The notes under the pieces are model-generated. The model ran no database searches. It was given only the letters and a program-made list of their open reading frames with translations, and had not been told where the DNA came from. Shown here one piece after another: positions 17,754 to 25,572 of a stretch of DNA of 64,000 bases. The translations under genes were made by a program, and so were the position numbers. The stretch is taken from contig NZ_FSQW01000001.1 of the NCBI RefSeq assembly GCF_900128895.1, positions 1,054,001 to 1,118,000 of the forward strand, written 5' to 3'. Origin of the DNA: Parasphingorhabdus marina DSM 22363 (lineage in GTDB: Bacteria; Pseudomonadota; Alphaproteobacteria; Sphingomonadales; Sphingomonadaceae). Numbering within the stretch: position 1 is the first letter of the stretch; the number at the start of each line of letters is the position of its first letter.

Positions 17754-19340
17754 ATGACCGAAGACGAGATTATTTCCATAGGAGATGTGGTGCGTTTTCA
17801 GGCGCAGGAGCAGCCGGAGCAGGTGGTTTTCACTTTCCAGGGCGACGAAATGACCTATGCCCGCCTCGATGCGGGCAGCAACCAGGCCGCGCAGGCCCTC
17901 GCGTCCAAAGGGGTCGGGAAGGGCGACCGGATCGCCTATATGGGCAAGAACAGTCATCTCTATTTCGAGATCATGGTGGGAGCAGCCAAGCTGGGCGCGG
18001 TCATGGTGCCCGTCAACTGGCGGCTAGCGCCGCCTGAGGTGGCCTATATTCTCAACGACTGTCAGGCGAAACTGCTGTTCATCGGTCCCGGCTTTGTCGA
18101 TCTGGTCAGGAAGATCGAGAAGGATCTCGACCATGTCGAGCTGATCCTCGGCAGTGAACAGCCGGAAGGCGAATTTGCCGGCTATCCGGCCTGGCGCGAC
18201 GGGTTTGATGCGGTCGATCCGATGGTCCAGTGCGCGGAAGATGACGACGCCTTGCAACTCTATACTTCTGGCACCACCGGTCACCCCAAGGGCGCGATCA
18301 TGACCAGTGGATCGATATTCTCCTCCCGCTCCTCAGAGACGAAGGAAGAGGATCTGATGGACTGGCAGAAGCCAATACCGGGAGAGATCACCTTGCTCGC
18401 CATGCCATGTTTTCACATCAGCGGCACTGGCACTGGCCTCACCGTGATGTTTGCCGGCGGAAGTGCCATCGTTCTGCCCGAATATGATCCGACCCAGGCG
18501 CTGGAGCTGATCGAGCAATATAATATCTCCAAGATTTTTATGGTTCCGGCGGCAATCCAGATCCTGCTCAACCATCCGCGCGCAAGCGAGGTCGATTTCT
18601 CGGATCTCAAATATATCACTTACGGCGCGTCGCCGATCCCTCTCGAGCTGATGAAACGCGCGATGGATGTGCTCGGCTGCGGCTTTGTGCAGATGTACGG
18701 GATGACCGAAACCAGCGGGACGATTGTGACGCTCAACCCGGAAGATCATGATCCGAAAGGCAACGAAAAAATGCGGTCGGTCGGAACCCCGCTGCCCGGC
18801 GTGGAGATCAAGATTATCGATCCGGAGAGCAAGGAAACCCTGCCGCCGCGAACGATTGGCGAAATCGCTACTCGCTCGGCGAAGAACATGAAGGGCTACT
18901 GGAACCGCCCTGAAGCAACGGCGGAAACGCTGGACAAAGAAGGCTGGCTGCACACCGGCGATGCCGGCTATCTCGACGAGGACGACTATCTCTATATTCA
19001 GGACAGGCTGAAGGACATGATCATCTCGGGGGGCGAAAATGTCTATCCGGCCGAGGTCGAGAACGCGATCTACGCCAATCCGAAAGTCGCCGATGTCGCA
19101 GTGATCGGGGTGCCCGATGAAAAATGGGGCGAGGCAGTCAAGGCCTGTGTCGTGGTCAAGGAGGGGCAGGAGGTGACCGAAGCCGACGTGATCGCTGATG
19201 CCCGCGAACGTATTGCCGGATATAAATGCCCGAAATCGGTCGACTTTATCGAGGCCCTGCCGCGCAATCCATCGGGCAAGATCCTGCGCAAGGATCTGCG
19301 CGCACCCTATTGGGAAGGAAAAGACCGGGCGGTCAACTAG
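17754..19340 (+). CDS. Acyl-CoA synthetase (fatty-acid/steroid-acid CoA ligase type)
   Basis: 528 residues of the ANL superfamily. ATP-binding P-loop LYTSGTTGHPKGAIM, adenylate motif QMYGMTETSG, hinge LHTGDAGYLDEDDYLYIQDRLKDMIISGGENVYPAEVE, and catalytic lysine in PSGKILRKDLR. It activates a carboxylic acid to its CoA ester through an acyl-AMP. The ATG at 17754 has AAAGGACAGG upstream. As the only ligase in the island it is the likely entry enzyme for beta-oxidation by the acyl-CoA dehydrogenases downstream. Confidence 0.95.
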   Translation: MTEDEIISIGDVVRFQAQEQPEQVVFTFQGDEMTYARLDAGSNQAAQALASKGVGKGDRIAYMGKNSHLYFEIMVGAAKLGAVMVPVNWRLAPPEVAYILNDCQAKLLFIGPGFVDLVRKIEKDLDHVELILGSEQPEGEFAGYPAWRDGFDAVDPMVQCAEDDDALQLYTSGTTGHPKGAIMTSGSIFSSRSSETKEEDLMDWQKPIPGEITLLAMPCFHISGTGTGLTVMFAGGSAIVLPEYDPTQALELIEQYNISKIFMVPAAIQILLNHPRASEVDFSDLKYITYGASPIPLELMKRAMDVLGCGFVQMYGMTETSGTIVTLNPEDHDPKGNEKMRSVGTPLPGVEIKIIDPESKETLPPRTIGEIATRSAKNMKGYWNRPEATAETLDKEGWLHTGDAGYLDEDDYLYIQDRLKDMIISGGENVYPAEVENAIYANPKVADVAVIGVPDEKWGEAVKACVVVKEGQEVTEADVIADARERIAGYKCPKSVDFIEALPRNPSGKILRKDLRAPYWEGKDRAVN

Positions 19341-19346
19341 ACTGAT

Positions 19347-19428
19347 ATTCCTGCGGAGGCAGGAATCCATCTCCAAAGCTTTCATCCGGACGAATCCGGG
19401 AGAGATGGGCCCCGGCCTTCGCCGGGGC
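19347..19428. repeat. REP-like palindromic element with cloverleaf potential
   Basis: Three hairpins lie in a row: ATTCCTGC-GGAG-GCAGGAAT (19347-19366), CCGGA-CGAA-TCCGG (19386-19399) and GCCCCGGC-CTTC-GCCGGGGC (19409-19428). CCATCTC (19367-19373) pairs with GAGATGG (19402-19408) and closes a stem around the middle hairpin. The TTCCTGC/GGAATCC words resemble repetitive extragenic palindromes common in proteobacterial chromosomes. It sits between two convergent genes and may also help end transcription. Confidence 0.7.
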
Positions 19429-19439
19429 ACAACATGTTG

Positions 19440-20198
19440 CTAGAACTGGACGCGCTTGGTGAAGCCGCCGTCGATGACGAGGTGCGCGCCGGTTGTGTAG
19501 CTCGACGCGGGGCTGGCGAGGAACACGACGCTGCGTGCAACATCATCCGCACCGCCGAAATCGCCCAGCGCGAAGCCGGCCTTGGTCATTTCGTAAAATT
19601 CCGGCATGCCCTTTTCGATCTGGGACCAGTTACCGCCCGGGAACTTTATCGGGCCCGGAGACACCATGTTCACGCGAATGCCCTTGGGACCCAGTGCCTG
19701 GCTGAGCTGGCTGCCATAGGTGATCAGCGCGGCTTTCATCGCATTGAACGCCTGAGGTGCGACAAAGGTTTCGAAGGCGGCGGTCGAAGACATGAAGATC
19801 ACGCTGCCGTCATCGGATTTTTCGAGATGTGGCTCGAGCACTTCCATCGCCTTGACGGCGCCGACAATGTCGGTGTTGAAAGTGACTTCCCAGTCGCCCG
19901 TGGCGCCGGCACCCGACGAGCTGGCATTGTGAATGAAAATGTCACAACCGCCCAGTTCGCCAGCAGCCTTTTCCAGCCATTTCGGGTAACCGTCCATGTC
20001 GTTCATGTCGAAAGATTCGGCAAACACCTTGCCGCCATGCGCTTCGAGTTCGCTTTTTGCGGCCGCCACCTGCTCGGCATCGCGTGAGAAGAACGCAATG
20101 TCGGCGCCCTCTTTTGCGAAATGTTCCAGCGCGGCACGACCGAGTCCGCGGCTGCCGCCTGTCAGAATGACTTTCTTGCCCTTGAGTCCCAAATCCAT
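19440..20198 (-). CDS. SDR-family protein with Phe in place of the catalytic Tyr
   Basis: 252 residues of a classical short-chain dehydrogenase: GGSRGLGRA cofactor motif, HNASS for the NAG motif, Ser in MSSTAA, and C-terminal DGGF. The YxxxK active site reads FNAMK (Phe151, Lys155), so the general acid tyrosine is missing; the codon is a clear TTC. It may be a non-oxidoreductive homologue or use another residue. AAAGGAG precedes the ATG. It ends a four-gene run (GST, VOC, ThuA, SDR). Confidence 0.88.
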   Translation of the reverse strand: MDLGLKGKKVILTGGSRGLGRAALEHFAKEGADIAFFSRDAEQVAAAKSELEAHGGKVFAESFDMNDMDGYPKWLEKAAGELGGCDIFIHNASSSGAGATGDWEVTFNTDIVGAVKAMEVLEPHLEKSDDGSVIFMSSTAAFETFVAPQAFNAMKAALITYGSQLSQALGPKGIRVNMVSPGPIKFPGGNWSQIEKGMPEFYEMTKAGFALGDFGGADDVARSVVFLASPASSYTTGAHLVIDGGFTKRVQF

Positions 20199-20231
20199 TT
20201 TGCTCTCCTTTGTTGGGGTTCGTGTAAACGT

Positions 20232-21020
20232 CTAGAATTTCGCGATTGTCGGTTCGCAGATCCATTTGATTCCGCGGCGCAACAAGTCGTAGATCAGCGG
20301 TTGTTCCCAGCCTGACCGGTCAACCTCCGGCCACCAGTCGAGAACCGGTTCCATGTCATAATGGCCCCGGCAATGACCCATGGTCAGATACAGTACCGCC
20401 CCTTCGCCCATCCGGCGGATGTAGAAGACCGGGTGGCGTTCCTTCGGCATGTCGCCGTGGACAAAGCCTTCGAGACTGGCCTCTCCGTCATATTCCGTAT
20501 CGAGCAGCACATCGAGCTCTGCTCGGGTCTCGACCAGATATTGCTCATCCGTGGTTTCGAATGTTTCCGGGATTCCCTTGACCAGTGGATGATCCGGCTG
20601 GGCGTTGCGGATGGTGAAGGGAATGATCGGCGGGTGTGACAGGAACCGGGTGCCGAGCGTATCGGCCAGGACCGGCATGTCATCGGGCGCGTCGACCAGC
20701 CCATCGTCAAGAAATTTCAGGACTGCATTGGTGCCGTGCAGGGCGAAATAATGGCCGCCATTTTTGACGAAATCCTGCACATTTTTCTGGGCCTCGGCGC
20801 TCGGCACGACATTGCAGGTATAGCTGATAAGGATATCGGCATCCCGGATCGCGGCGATATTCTCGTAATCCTCGAATATGCGCACGCGGATGCGGTCATC
20901 TTCGGCGAGCAGTTTCAGGACTTCCAGCCGGGCAAAGTCAATGTCATGATATTGACCAGCGGCGACCAGCACGCATTTGATCGGTTTCTGGTCGGGGCGG
21001 CGTTCGGCGGGTTCGCTCAT
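20232..21020 (-). CDS. ThuA-domain protein (class I glutamine amidotransferase-like fold)
   Basis: 262 residues. ThuA/trehalose-utilisation fold: VLVAAGQYHDIDFARLEVLKLLAED, DADILISYTCNVVPSAEAQKNVQDFVKNGGHYFALHGTNA, FLSHPPIIPFTIRNAQPDHPLVKGI, and GEGAVLYLTMGHCRGHYDMEP. Members are often found in sugar or ring-compound catabolic clusters; the reaction is poorly defined. The ATG overlaps the VOC stop by one base (TGATG), so a TTG one codon upstream is rejected. It is the third gene of the four-gene run. Confidence 0.87.
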   Translation of the reverse strand: MSEPAERRPDQKPIKCVLVAAGQYHDIDFARLEVLKLLAEDDRIRVRIFEDYENIAAIRDADILISYTCNVVPSAEAQKNVQDFVKNGGHYFALHGTNAVLKFLDDGLVDAPDDMPVLADTLGTRFLSHPPIIPFTIRNAQPDHPLVKGIPETFETTDEQYLVETRAELDVLLDTEYDGEASLEGFVHGDMPKERHPVFYIRRMGEGAVLYLTMGHCRGHYDMEPVLDWWPEVDRSGWEQPLIYDLLRRGIKWICEPTIAKF

Positions 21021-21568
21021 CAATCTCTTCCAATCACGGGGTTTGTCTTGCCATCCCAGTCGAGATGCGCCTGACGCATCGCGGCAAAGCCGTCGAGGCC
21101 GGGCTGCGGGATCTGCAGATATTCGATTATCGTGCCGGGGCCGCCGCCATAATCGGCATAGAAGGCACCACCGACTCCACCGGGCAGGCTGACTTCCTGA
21201 ATAACCTCGCCGCCGGCTTCCTCGGTCAGGGCACGGGCATGGGCGAGATCATCGACAATCAGGCACAGGTGCTGCACGCCCTGCAGACCTTTTTCGCGCC
21301 ATTCGCGGAACATGGACGGGGCGTCATTGTCCGGCCGGATCAATTCGACCTGGATGTCACCCCAGTATCCAATCGCCATCGAGAACTGAATGTCGGACGG
21401 CTGGCCGCGGAATTTGACATTCTCCACCTGCACGCCCTCAGTATGGAAAAACGGCCCGGCGCCCATTTTGGTTGTCCAGTAGTCAAGTGCCGCATCATAA
21501 TCATTCGGCACATAGCTGATCTGCATGATTGTGCCGAGTTTTGCGAGGGTGGCGGGCGATCCGGTCAT
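21020..21568 (-). CDS. VOC-family (glyoxalase/dioxygenase fold) protein
   Basis: 182 residues with the paired beta-alpha-beta-beta-beta units of vicinal-oxygen-chelate proteins: MQISYVPNDYDAALDYWTTKMGAGPFF and GVQHLCLIVDDLAHARALTEEAGGEVIQE, with His and Glu at metal-ligand positions (QHLCL, VELIRP). It could be an isomerase, lyase or extradiol-type enzyme. It overlaps the GST gene by 4 bases and the ThuA gene by 1, so translation of the three is linked. Confidence 0.87.
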   Translation of the reverse strand: MTGSPATLAKLGTIMQISYVPNDYDAALDYWTTKMGAGPFFHTEGVQVENVKFRGQPSDIQFSMAIGYWGDIQVELIRPDNDAPSMFREWREKGLQGVQHLCLIVDDLAHARALTEEAGGEVIQEVSLPGGVGGAFYADYGGGPGTIIEYLQIPQPGLDGFAAMRQAHLDWDGKTNPVIGRD

Positions 21569-22194
21569 TCTTCGCCGCGCCAGATTGCGGCCGAGTCCCG
21601 CTCTTCCATCTTCGCCGCAAAGCGGGTCAGGTTATCCGCGCCGTCGGGCAGGGACCAGCCTACCGTTCCGCCAAATTTGATGAAGCAGAACGCCACCAGG
21701 TCGGCCAGTGTCAGTTTGTCATTGCAGATATGGTCCTTGTCGCCGAGTTGCGCATCCAGCCACAGCCAGTGCTTGTCGGACATGGCGGACAATTCGGCGG
21801 CCGCCTCGGTGCTGACCACATTCATTCGCGGTTCGAACATCGGCCGGCCCCCACCGCCACGAAATCCCATGGTCATTGGCACCGCAATCTCCTGATCGAT
21901 CCGTCGGGCCCAGCGCCGCGTCTCTGCGCGCTCTTCCGGTGTTGAACCGATCAGAACGGGATTCGGCTGGATTTCTTCCAGATATTCACAAATTACCGTC
22001 GATTCGGTGAGTAGCGTGCCGTCGTCCAGTTCGAGCGTTGGCGTGGTCTGCATGACGTTCTTTTTGGCGTAATCGTCGCTCCGGTTCTCACCGGTGATGA
22101 TGTCCAGATGAATGCGTTCGACTTCGATGCCTTTCTCGACGAGGAACATGCGCACCAGACGCGGGTTCGGGCCCAGGCTCGAATAGAGTTTCAC
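21565..22194 (-). CDS. Glutathione S-transferase family protein
   Basis: 209 residues. The N-terminal thioredoxin-fold domain has KLYSSLGPNPRLVRMFLVEKG, the cis-proline segment TTPTLELDDGTLLTESTVICEYLEE, and an all-helical C-terminal domain (LADLVAFCFIKFGG). A glutathione-linked isomerase, dehalogenase or detoxifying role is plausible in a catabolic operon. GTG start with AAGGAG 9 bases upstream; first gene of the run, divergent from the Rieske oxygenase. Confidence 0.9.
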   Translation of the reverse strand: MKLYSSLGPNPRLVRMFLVEKGIEVERIHLDIITGENRSDDYAKKNVMQTTPTLELDDGTLLTESTVICEYLEEIQPNPVLIGSTPEERAETRRWARRIDQEIAVPMTMGFRGGGGRPMFEPRMNVVSTEAAAELSAMSDKHWLWLDAQLGDKDHICNDKLTLADLVAFCFIKFGGTVGWSLPDGADNLTRFAAKMEERDSAAIWRGEE

Positions 22195-22378
22195 GAAAAT
22201 GCTCTCCTTTTTGGGGCAGACTCATGTCTGCTTCTTGATCCGCAGGATACACAGGTAAGGCGCGCGCACTATCCTCTCAAAAACAGTAGGGAATGCTGCC
22301 AGAATCACTAGTGGCGGAACCGCGGAGTTGCGCTATTTTGCTTGCCATAAACAACAGTTCGGTTTTCAGGAGAAGATA

Positions 22379-23962
22379 ATGGTCGAGACGCTTACAGGTC
22401 ATAACCGGTCGAACGGGATTTCCTATAATGAGATCCTCGAAGGCGATACGGTGCCGCCGCCAGCGGTCTATCTGGAAGATTCGCCAATGGAACCGGGTGT
22501 TACCCAGGTCGAGATCAGCCGTTACTGGACCAGGGAGGAGCATGACCGGGAAGTCGAGAAGCTCTGGAAGCGGGTCTGGCAGATGGCCTGCCACCGCGAT
22601 GACATTCCCAATGTCGGAGACACCCATGTCTATGACATAGCAGGTCTGTCCTTCATTATCGTTCACGCAGCGGAAGGCGAGTACAAGGCCTTTCCCAATG
22701 CCTGCCTCCATCGTGGCCGGGCGATTTGTGATGCCGATAAAAAGGGTCTGAAGGCGCTGCGCTGCCCTTTTCACGGCTGGTCCTGGGAACTGAATGGCAA
22801 GTTGAAGGAAGTGCCCTGTCAATGGGACTTCCCGACAGTCAGCGAAGAAACGCACAGTCTGACCGAAGCGAAAGTTGGCCAGTGGGGCGGCTTCATCTTC
22901 ATCAATCCGGACCCGGATTGCGAACCGCTGGAAGATTTCCTCGGCGACATTGATCGTCACTTCCGGATTCCGTTTGAGCGGCGCTACAAGGCGGCGCATC
23001 TGGTCAAGCGGCTGCCGTGCAACTGGAAGATCGCACAGGAAGCCTTCATGGAAAGCTATCATGTCGTTGGCACGCATCCGGTGCTGATGCCGACATTCTC
23101 CGATGCGAACAGCAAATATGACGTCTGGCACAACATGTCGCGGGCGATGTCGGCCTCCGGCCCGCCCAGCCCGCATACCAGTCTCGAAAATCCCGACCCG
23201 ACGGCATTTCCTGATGGGAAATTGTTCAAAAGCTTCCTCCACCCGATCAACAACCATATTTATCGGCGGCTGGAAGAGAATCGTGTCGAAGTCGAATTTC
23301 CCAACGGCAAAAAGGGCGTGTTCGACATGGAAGCCAATTATATCGAAGGCGAAGTCAAAAATGCCGATACCCATATGTGCAATTGGGTCGGTGGCAAGAT
23401 TGCGCCCGAAGAAGAGGACATGGATGCGCCGTTCCCGCCGGGTACGCCGCGCGAATATCGTGATGCGATTGCGGGTGCCCGCCGCGAGGACATGCGTGAG
23501 GTCTGGGGCGACTATGTCGACGAGATAGCCGACGCGGATTTGAACGATTCAATATTCTACAGCGTGTTTCCGAACATCAGCCCCTGGGCGGATTTCAACC
23601 CGATCTTCTATCGCTTCCGTCCGGATGGCGACAATCCCGAGCAGTCCTTGCATGAAGTCATGTACATGCTGCCCTTGCCCGAAGGCGCGGAGCGTCCCGA
23701 GCCGGCGGAATGCACCTTCCTTGATCTGCATGATGATTATACCCTGGCCCCGAATTTTGGCAGCTATCTGCTCAAGATCTTCAACCAGGACTATCTCAAC
23801 CACAAGGCGGTCCAGAAGGGTGTGAAAAATCATCCGCATGGCAAGACGATGTTCGCGCAATATCAGGAATCGAAAATCCGCCATTTCCATGAGACCTTGA
23901 ATGAGTGGCTGGAATCGGACGAACCGCCCAAAAGTCCGAAACGCACGAAAGCTGCGGCCTGA
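22379..23962 (+). CDS. Rieske non-heme iron ring-hydroxylating oxygenase, alpha subunit
   Basis: 527 residues. The Rieske 2Fe-2S site is Cys109-x-His111 and Cys129-x2-His132 (CLHRG and CPFHGW). The mononuclear iron site has His228 and His233 (ESYHVVGTH), with Glu225 where many relatives have the Asp that bridges the two centres. About 80 residues longer than naphthalene-dioxygenase-type subunits. It should hydroxylate or demethylate a ring compound. AGGAG precedes the ATG at 22379. No beta subunit, ferredoxin or reductase is in the window, so electrons must come from elsewhere. Confidence 0.93.
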   Translation: MVETLTGHNRSNGISYNEILEGDTVPPPAVYLEDSPMEPGVTQVEISRYWTREEHDREVEKLWKRVWQMACHRDDIPNVGDTHVYDIAGLSFIIVHAAEGEYKAFPNACLHRGRAICDADKKGLKALRCPFHGWSWELNGKLKEVPCQWDFPTVSEETHSLTEAKVGQWGGFIFINPDPDCEPLEDFLGDIDRHFRIPFERRYKAAHLVKRLPCNWKIAQEAFMESYHVVGTHPVLMPTFSDANSKYDVWHNMSRAMSASGPPSPHTSLENPDPTAFPDGKLFKSFLHPINNHIYRRLEENRVEVEFPNGKKGVFDMEANYIEGEVKNADTHMCNWVGGKIAPEEEDMDAPFPPGTPREYRDAIAGARREDMREVWGDYVDEIADADLNDSIFYSVFPNISPWADFNPIFYRFRPDGDNPEQSLHEVMYMLPLPEGAERPEPAECTFLDLHDDYTLAPNFGSYLLKIFNQDYLNHKAVQKGVKNHPHGKTMFAQYQESKIRHFHETLNEWLESDEPPKSPKRTKAAA

Positions 23963-23964
23963 CA

Positions 23965-24372
23965 TTGAGCGACATTCCGGAAGGTTTTGAGCGGGCACGC
24001 TTTTCCAGCCCGTTTCTCGACATGGCCGGCCCCTATTATGTGCGGCATGACCCGGACCGGATCGTGGTCGGCACGCGCATTCACAAGGGTCAGATCAACC
24101 ATATCAGGGTCGCCCATGGCGGCGTTCTCGGCACGCTGGCAGATGTTGCGCTGAGCTTGCAGGTCCATGAAGCAGAAGATCCGCCGCTGCCGGTGGCGAC
24201 GATGAATCTCAACACCAGTTATCTGGCGGCAGCGAAGCTGGATGACTGGGTCGAGGCCCATGCCGATATCGACCGGATCAGCAAGCGGACCGCCTATTGC
24301 AGCGGGCGTATCATGTGCGGAGACACGGTTCTGATGACGATGACGGCGGTATTCGCAATATTGCGGCGCTGA
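23965..24372 (+). CDS. PaaI-type hotdog thioesterase
   Basis: About 135 residues with the hotdog signature RVAHGGVLGTLADVALSLQ (HGG then Asp) and ATMNLNTSYLAAAKLDDWVEAHADI. It should hydrolyse acyl- or aryl-CoA thioesters in the cytoplasm. The best start is a TTG at 23965, two bases after the oxygenase stop; the next option upstream is a GTG at 23905 that would overlap the oxygenase by 58 bases. Close coupling suggests it acts on or relieves CoA from a product of the same pathway. Confidence 0.85.
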   Translation: MSDIPEGFERARFSSPFLDMAGPYYVRHDPDRIVVGTRIHKGQINHIRVAHGGVLGTLADVALSLQVHEAEDPPLPVATMNLNTSYLAAAKLDDWVEAHADIDRISKRTAYCSGRIMCGDTVLMTMTAVFAILRR

Positions 24373-24387
24373 CCGGGATCCGGGAAT

Positions 24388-25212
24388 CTAGTCTGTCGCG
24401 CCGAGATATCCGAGCTGACCTGCCTTGAAGATGGTTTGTCCGCGATTGACACTGTTCAGTTTTTGTCCGGCGCGATTCACATGATAGCGGATGGTGGCAT
24501 GGCTGAGCGACAGGATCATGCTGATTTCCTTGTCCGTCTTGCCGATTGCGGCCCAGTGCAGACATTCCGCCTCGCGTTTTGACAGGATGCAATTGGCAGG
24601 CATGCGGTGCTTCTCGCGCATGGCCAGAACATATCCGGTCACGAAACGGCGAGTGACGATGGCGAGGAAATCGGAATAAAGCCGGAACTCCTCACTGAGG
24701 TCCGTCCTTTCCAGTTCATTGGGGATAAAACTCACCGCACCAATTTGTCCAAAAGGCAGGTGCACCGGGATCAAAATGGCACATTTGGACAGGGACGTGG
24801 CACCGGTCTGGTTCTCGTAAAATTCGCGCAGGTCGATTTCATCCAGATATTCGTTGGACCAGTGGCCGTGAAACCCTTCCGCGTTGCACCACATTGGTTC
24901 GCTTTCATAGCGGCAGGCGCGTGGGAGCGGCGAACTGAGCGCCAGGCGGGTATCTTCCCACCAGCGTTCGCCCTCTGCGACCCAGCCGAACACATCCTTG
25001 TTGAGCAGTTCTCCATCGGCATCGACCAGATGGGCCTTGGACGAGATATCCGCACTGACTGCGATCCGAAATCCGTAGGCCTGGGCAATCTCGTGAATGG
25101 CCTCCGCCGCTTTGCGGATTTCCTGGGCGTTGGTGATGGTGACGCTGTCGAGATTTTTCCGAAAACGTTCACGCCCGATACGCGGGATATCTTCTACGAA
25201 ATTCTTGGCCAT
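24388..25212 (-). CDS. LuxR-family regulator with N-terminal autoinducer-binding-like domain (solo)
   Basis: 274 residues from the ATG at 25212 (a TTG at 25299 is the other option). The C-terminal GerE-type helix-turn-helix is clear: LSKREAECLHWAAIGKTDKEISMILSLSHATIRYHVNRAGQKL. The N-terminal 170 residues resemble the autoinducer domain (RLALSSPLPRACRYESEPMWC), but the DP pair that holds acyl-homoserine lactones (Asp70-Pro71 of TraR) reads Ser-Pro while the later Trp is kept. No luxI-type synthase is nearby. It probably senses another small molecule, perhaps a pathway intermediate. Confidence 0.88.
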   Translation of the reverse strand: MAKNFVEDIPRIGRERFRKNLDSVTITNAQEIRKAAEAIHEIAQAYGFRIAVSADISSKAHLVDADGELLNKDVFGWVAEGERWWEDTRLALSSPLPRACRYESEPMWCNAEGFHGHWSNEYLDEIDLREFYENQTGATSLSKCAILIPVHLPFGQIGAVSFIPNELERTDLSEEFRLYSDFLAIVTRRFVTGYVLAMREKHRMPANCILSKREAECLHWAAIGKTDKEISMILSLSHATIRYHVNRAGQKLNSVNRGQTIFKAGQLGYLGATD

Positions 25213-25262
25213 GCGGCGCTTGTCCCTGCCTGTGTCGTGTGACTGGTCGCGACGTGTTACGT

Positions 25263-25315
25263 TGTTTGGTTTTCCAGTCAACCAAACATTACTGACCAAA
25301 ATGTTAGTATGTCAA
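25263..25315 (-). promoter_or_regulatory. Promoter and palindromic operator upstream of the LuxR-type regulator
   Basis: On the minus strand a perfect -35 TTGACA (25315-25310) is followed after 18 bases by TAATGT (25291-25286), which would place transcription start near 25279. A 9-bp inverted repeat, TGTTTGGTT (25263-25271) and AACCAAACA (25280-25288), spans that start. The dyad has the size of a LuxR-type box, so self-repression or occupancy by another dimeric regulator is likely. Confidence 0.55.
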
Positions 25316-25336
25316 CAGCGCCCGTACGGGATGTGA

Positions 25337-25570
25337 TTATTCTATGATTCCAATCAGTTCGCCAACGGGATATTCCTCTCCCGTTTCACTGACGATAATC
25401 TTGAGTTTGCCGCTGGCAGGACTTTCCACTTCCTGGGTCGACTTGTCATTTTCCAGAGCATAAATGTCCTGGCCCTCGGAAACATCAGACCCGTCAGGCA
25501 CAAGCCATTCCGCCAGTATTCCCGATTCCATGCTGAAACCCAGTTTTGGTATGCGTATTTCCGTAGCCAT
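25337..25570 (-). CDS. Free-standing lipoyl (biotinyl/lipoyl carrier) domain protein
   Basis: 77 residues, exactly one lipoyl domain: MATEIRIPKLGFSMESGILAEWLV, then the modified lysine in LENDKSTQEV, then PASGKLKIIV. In 2-oxoacid dehydrogenases this domain is normally fused to the E2 acyltransferase, with a linker and catalytic HxxxD domain; here the gene stops after the domain. It lies 2 bases after the E1 beta gene. It may act as a mobile carrier for the E1 pair, borrowing E2 and E3 from elsewhere, or may be loaded and used by a different enzyme. Confidence 0.92.
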   Translation of the reverse strand: MATEIRIPKLGFSMESGILAEWLVPDGSDVSEGQDIYALENDKSTQEVESPASGKLKIIVSETGEEYPVGELIGIIE

Positions 25571-25572
25571 TT

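Noticed and set aside
18333-19430. 365-codon minus-strand open frame over the acyl-CoA synthetase
   Set aside because: Antisense frame; its first residues come from the REP-like palindrome, which often gives such spurious peptides.
22277-23374. 365-codon minus-strand open frame over the Rieske oxygenase gene
   Set aside because: Mirror of the real gene; no recognisable motif and no ribosome site.
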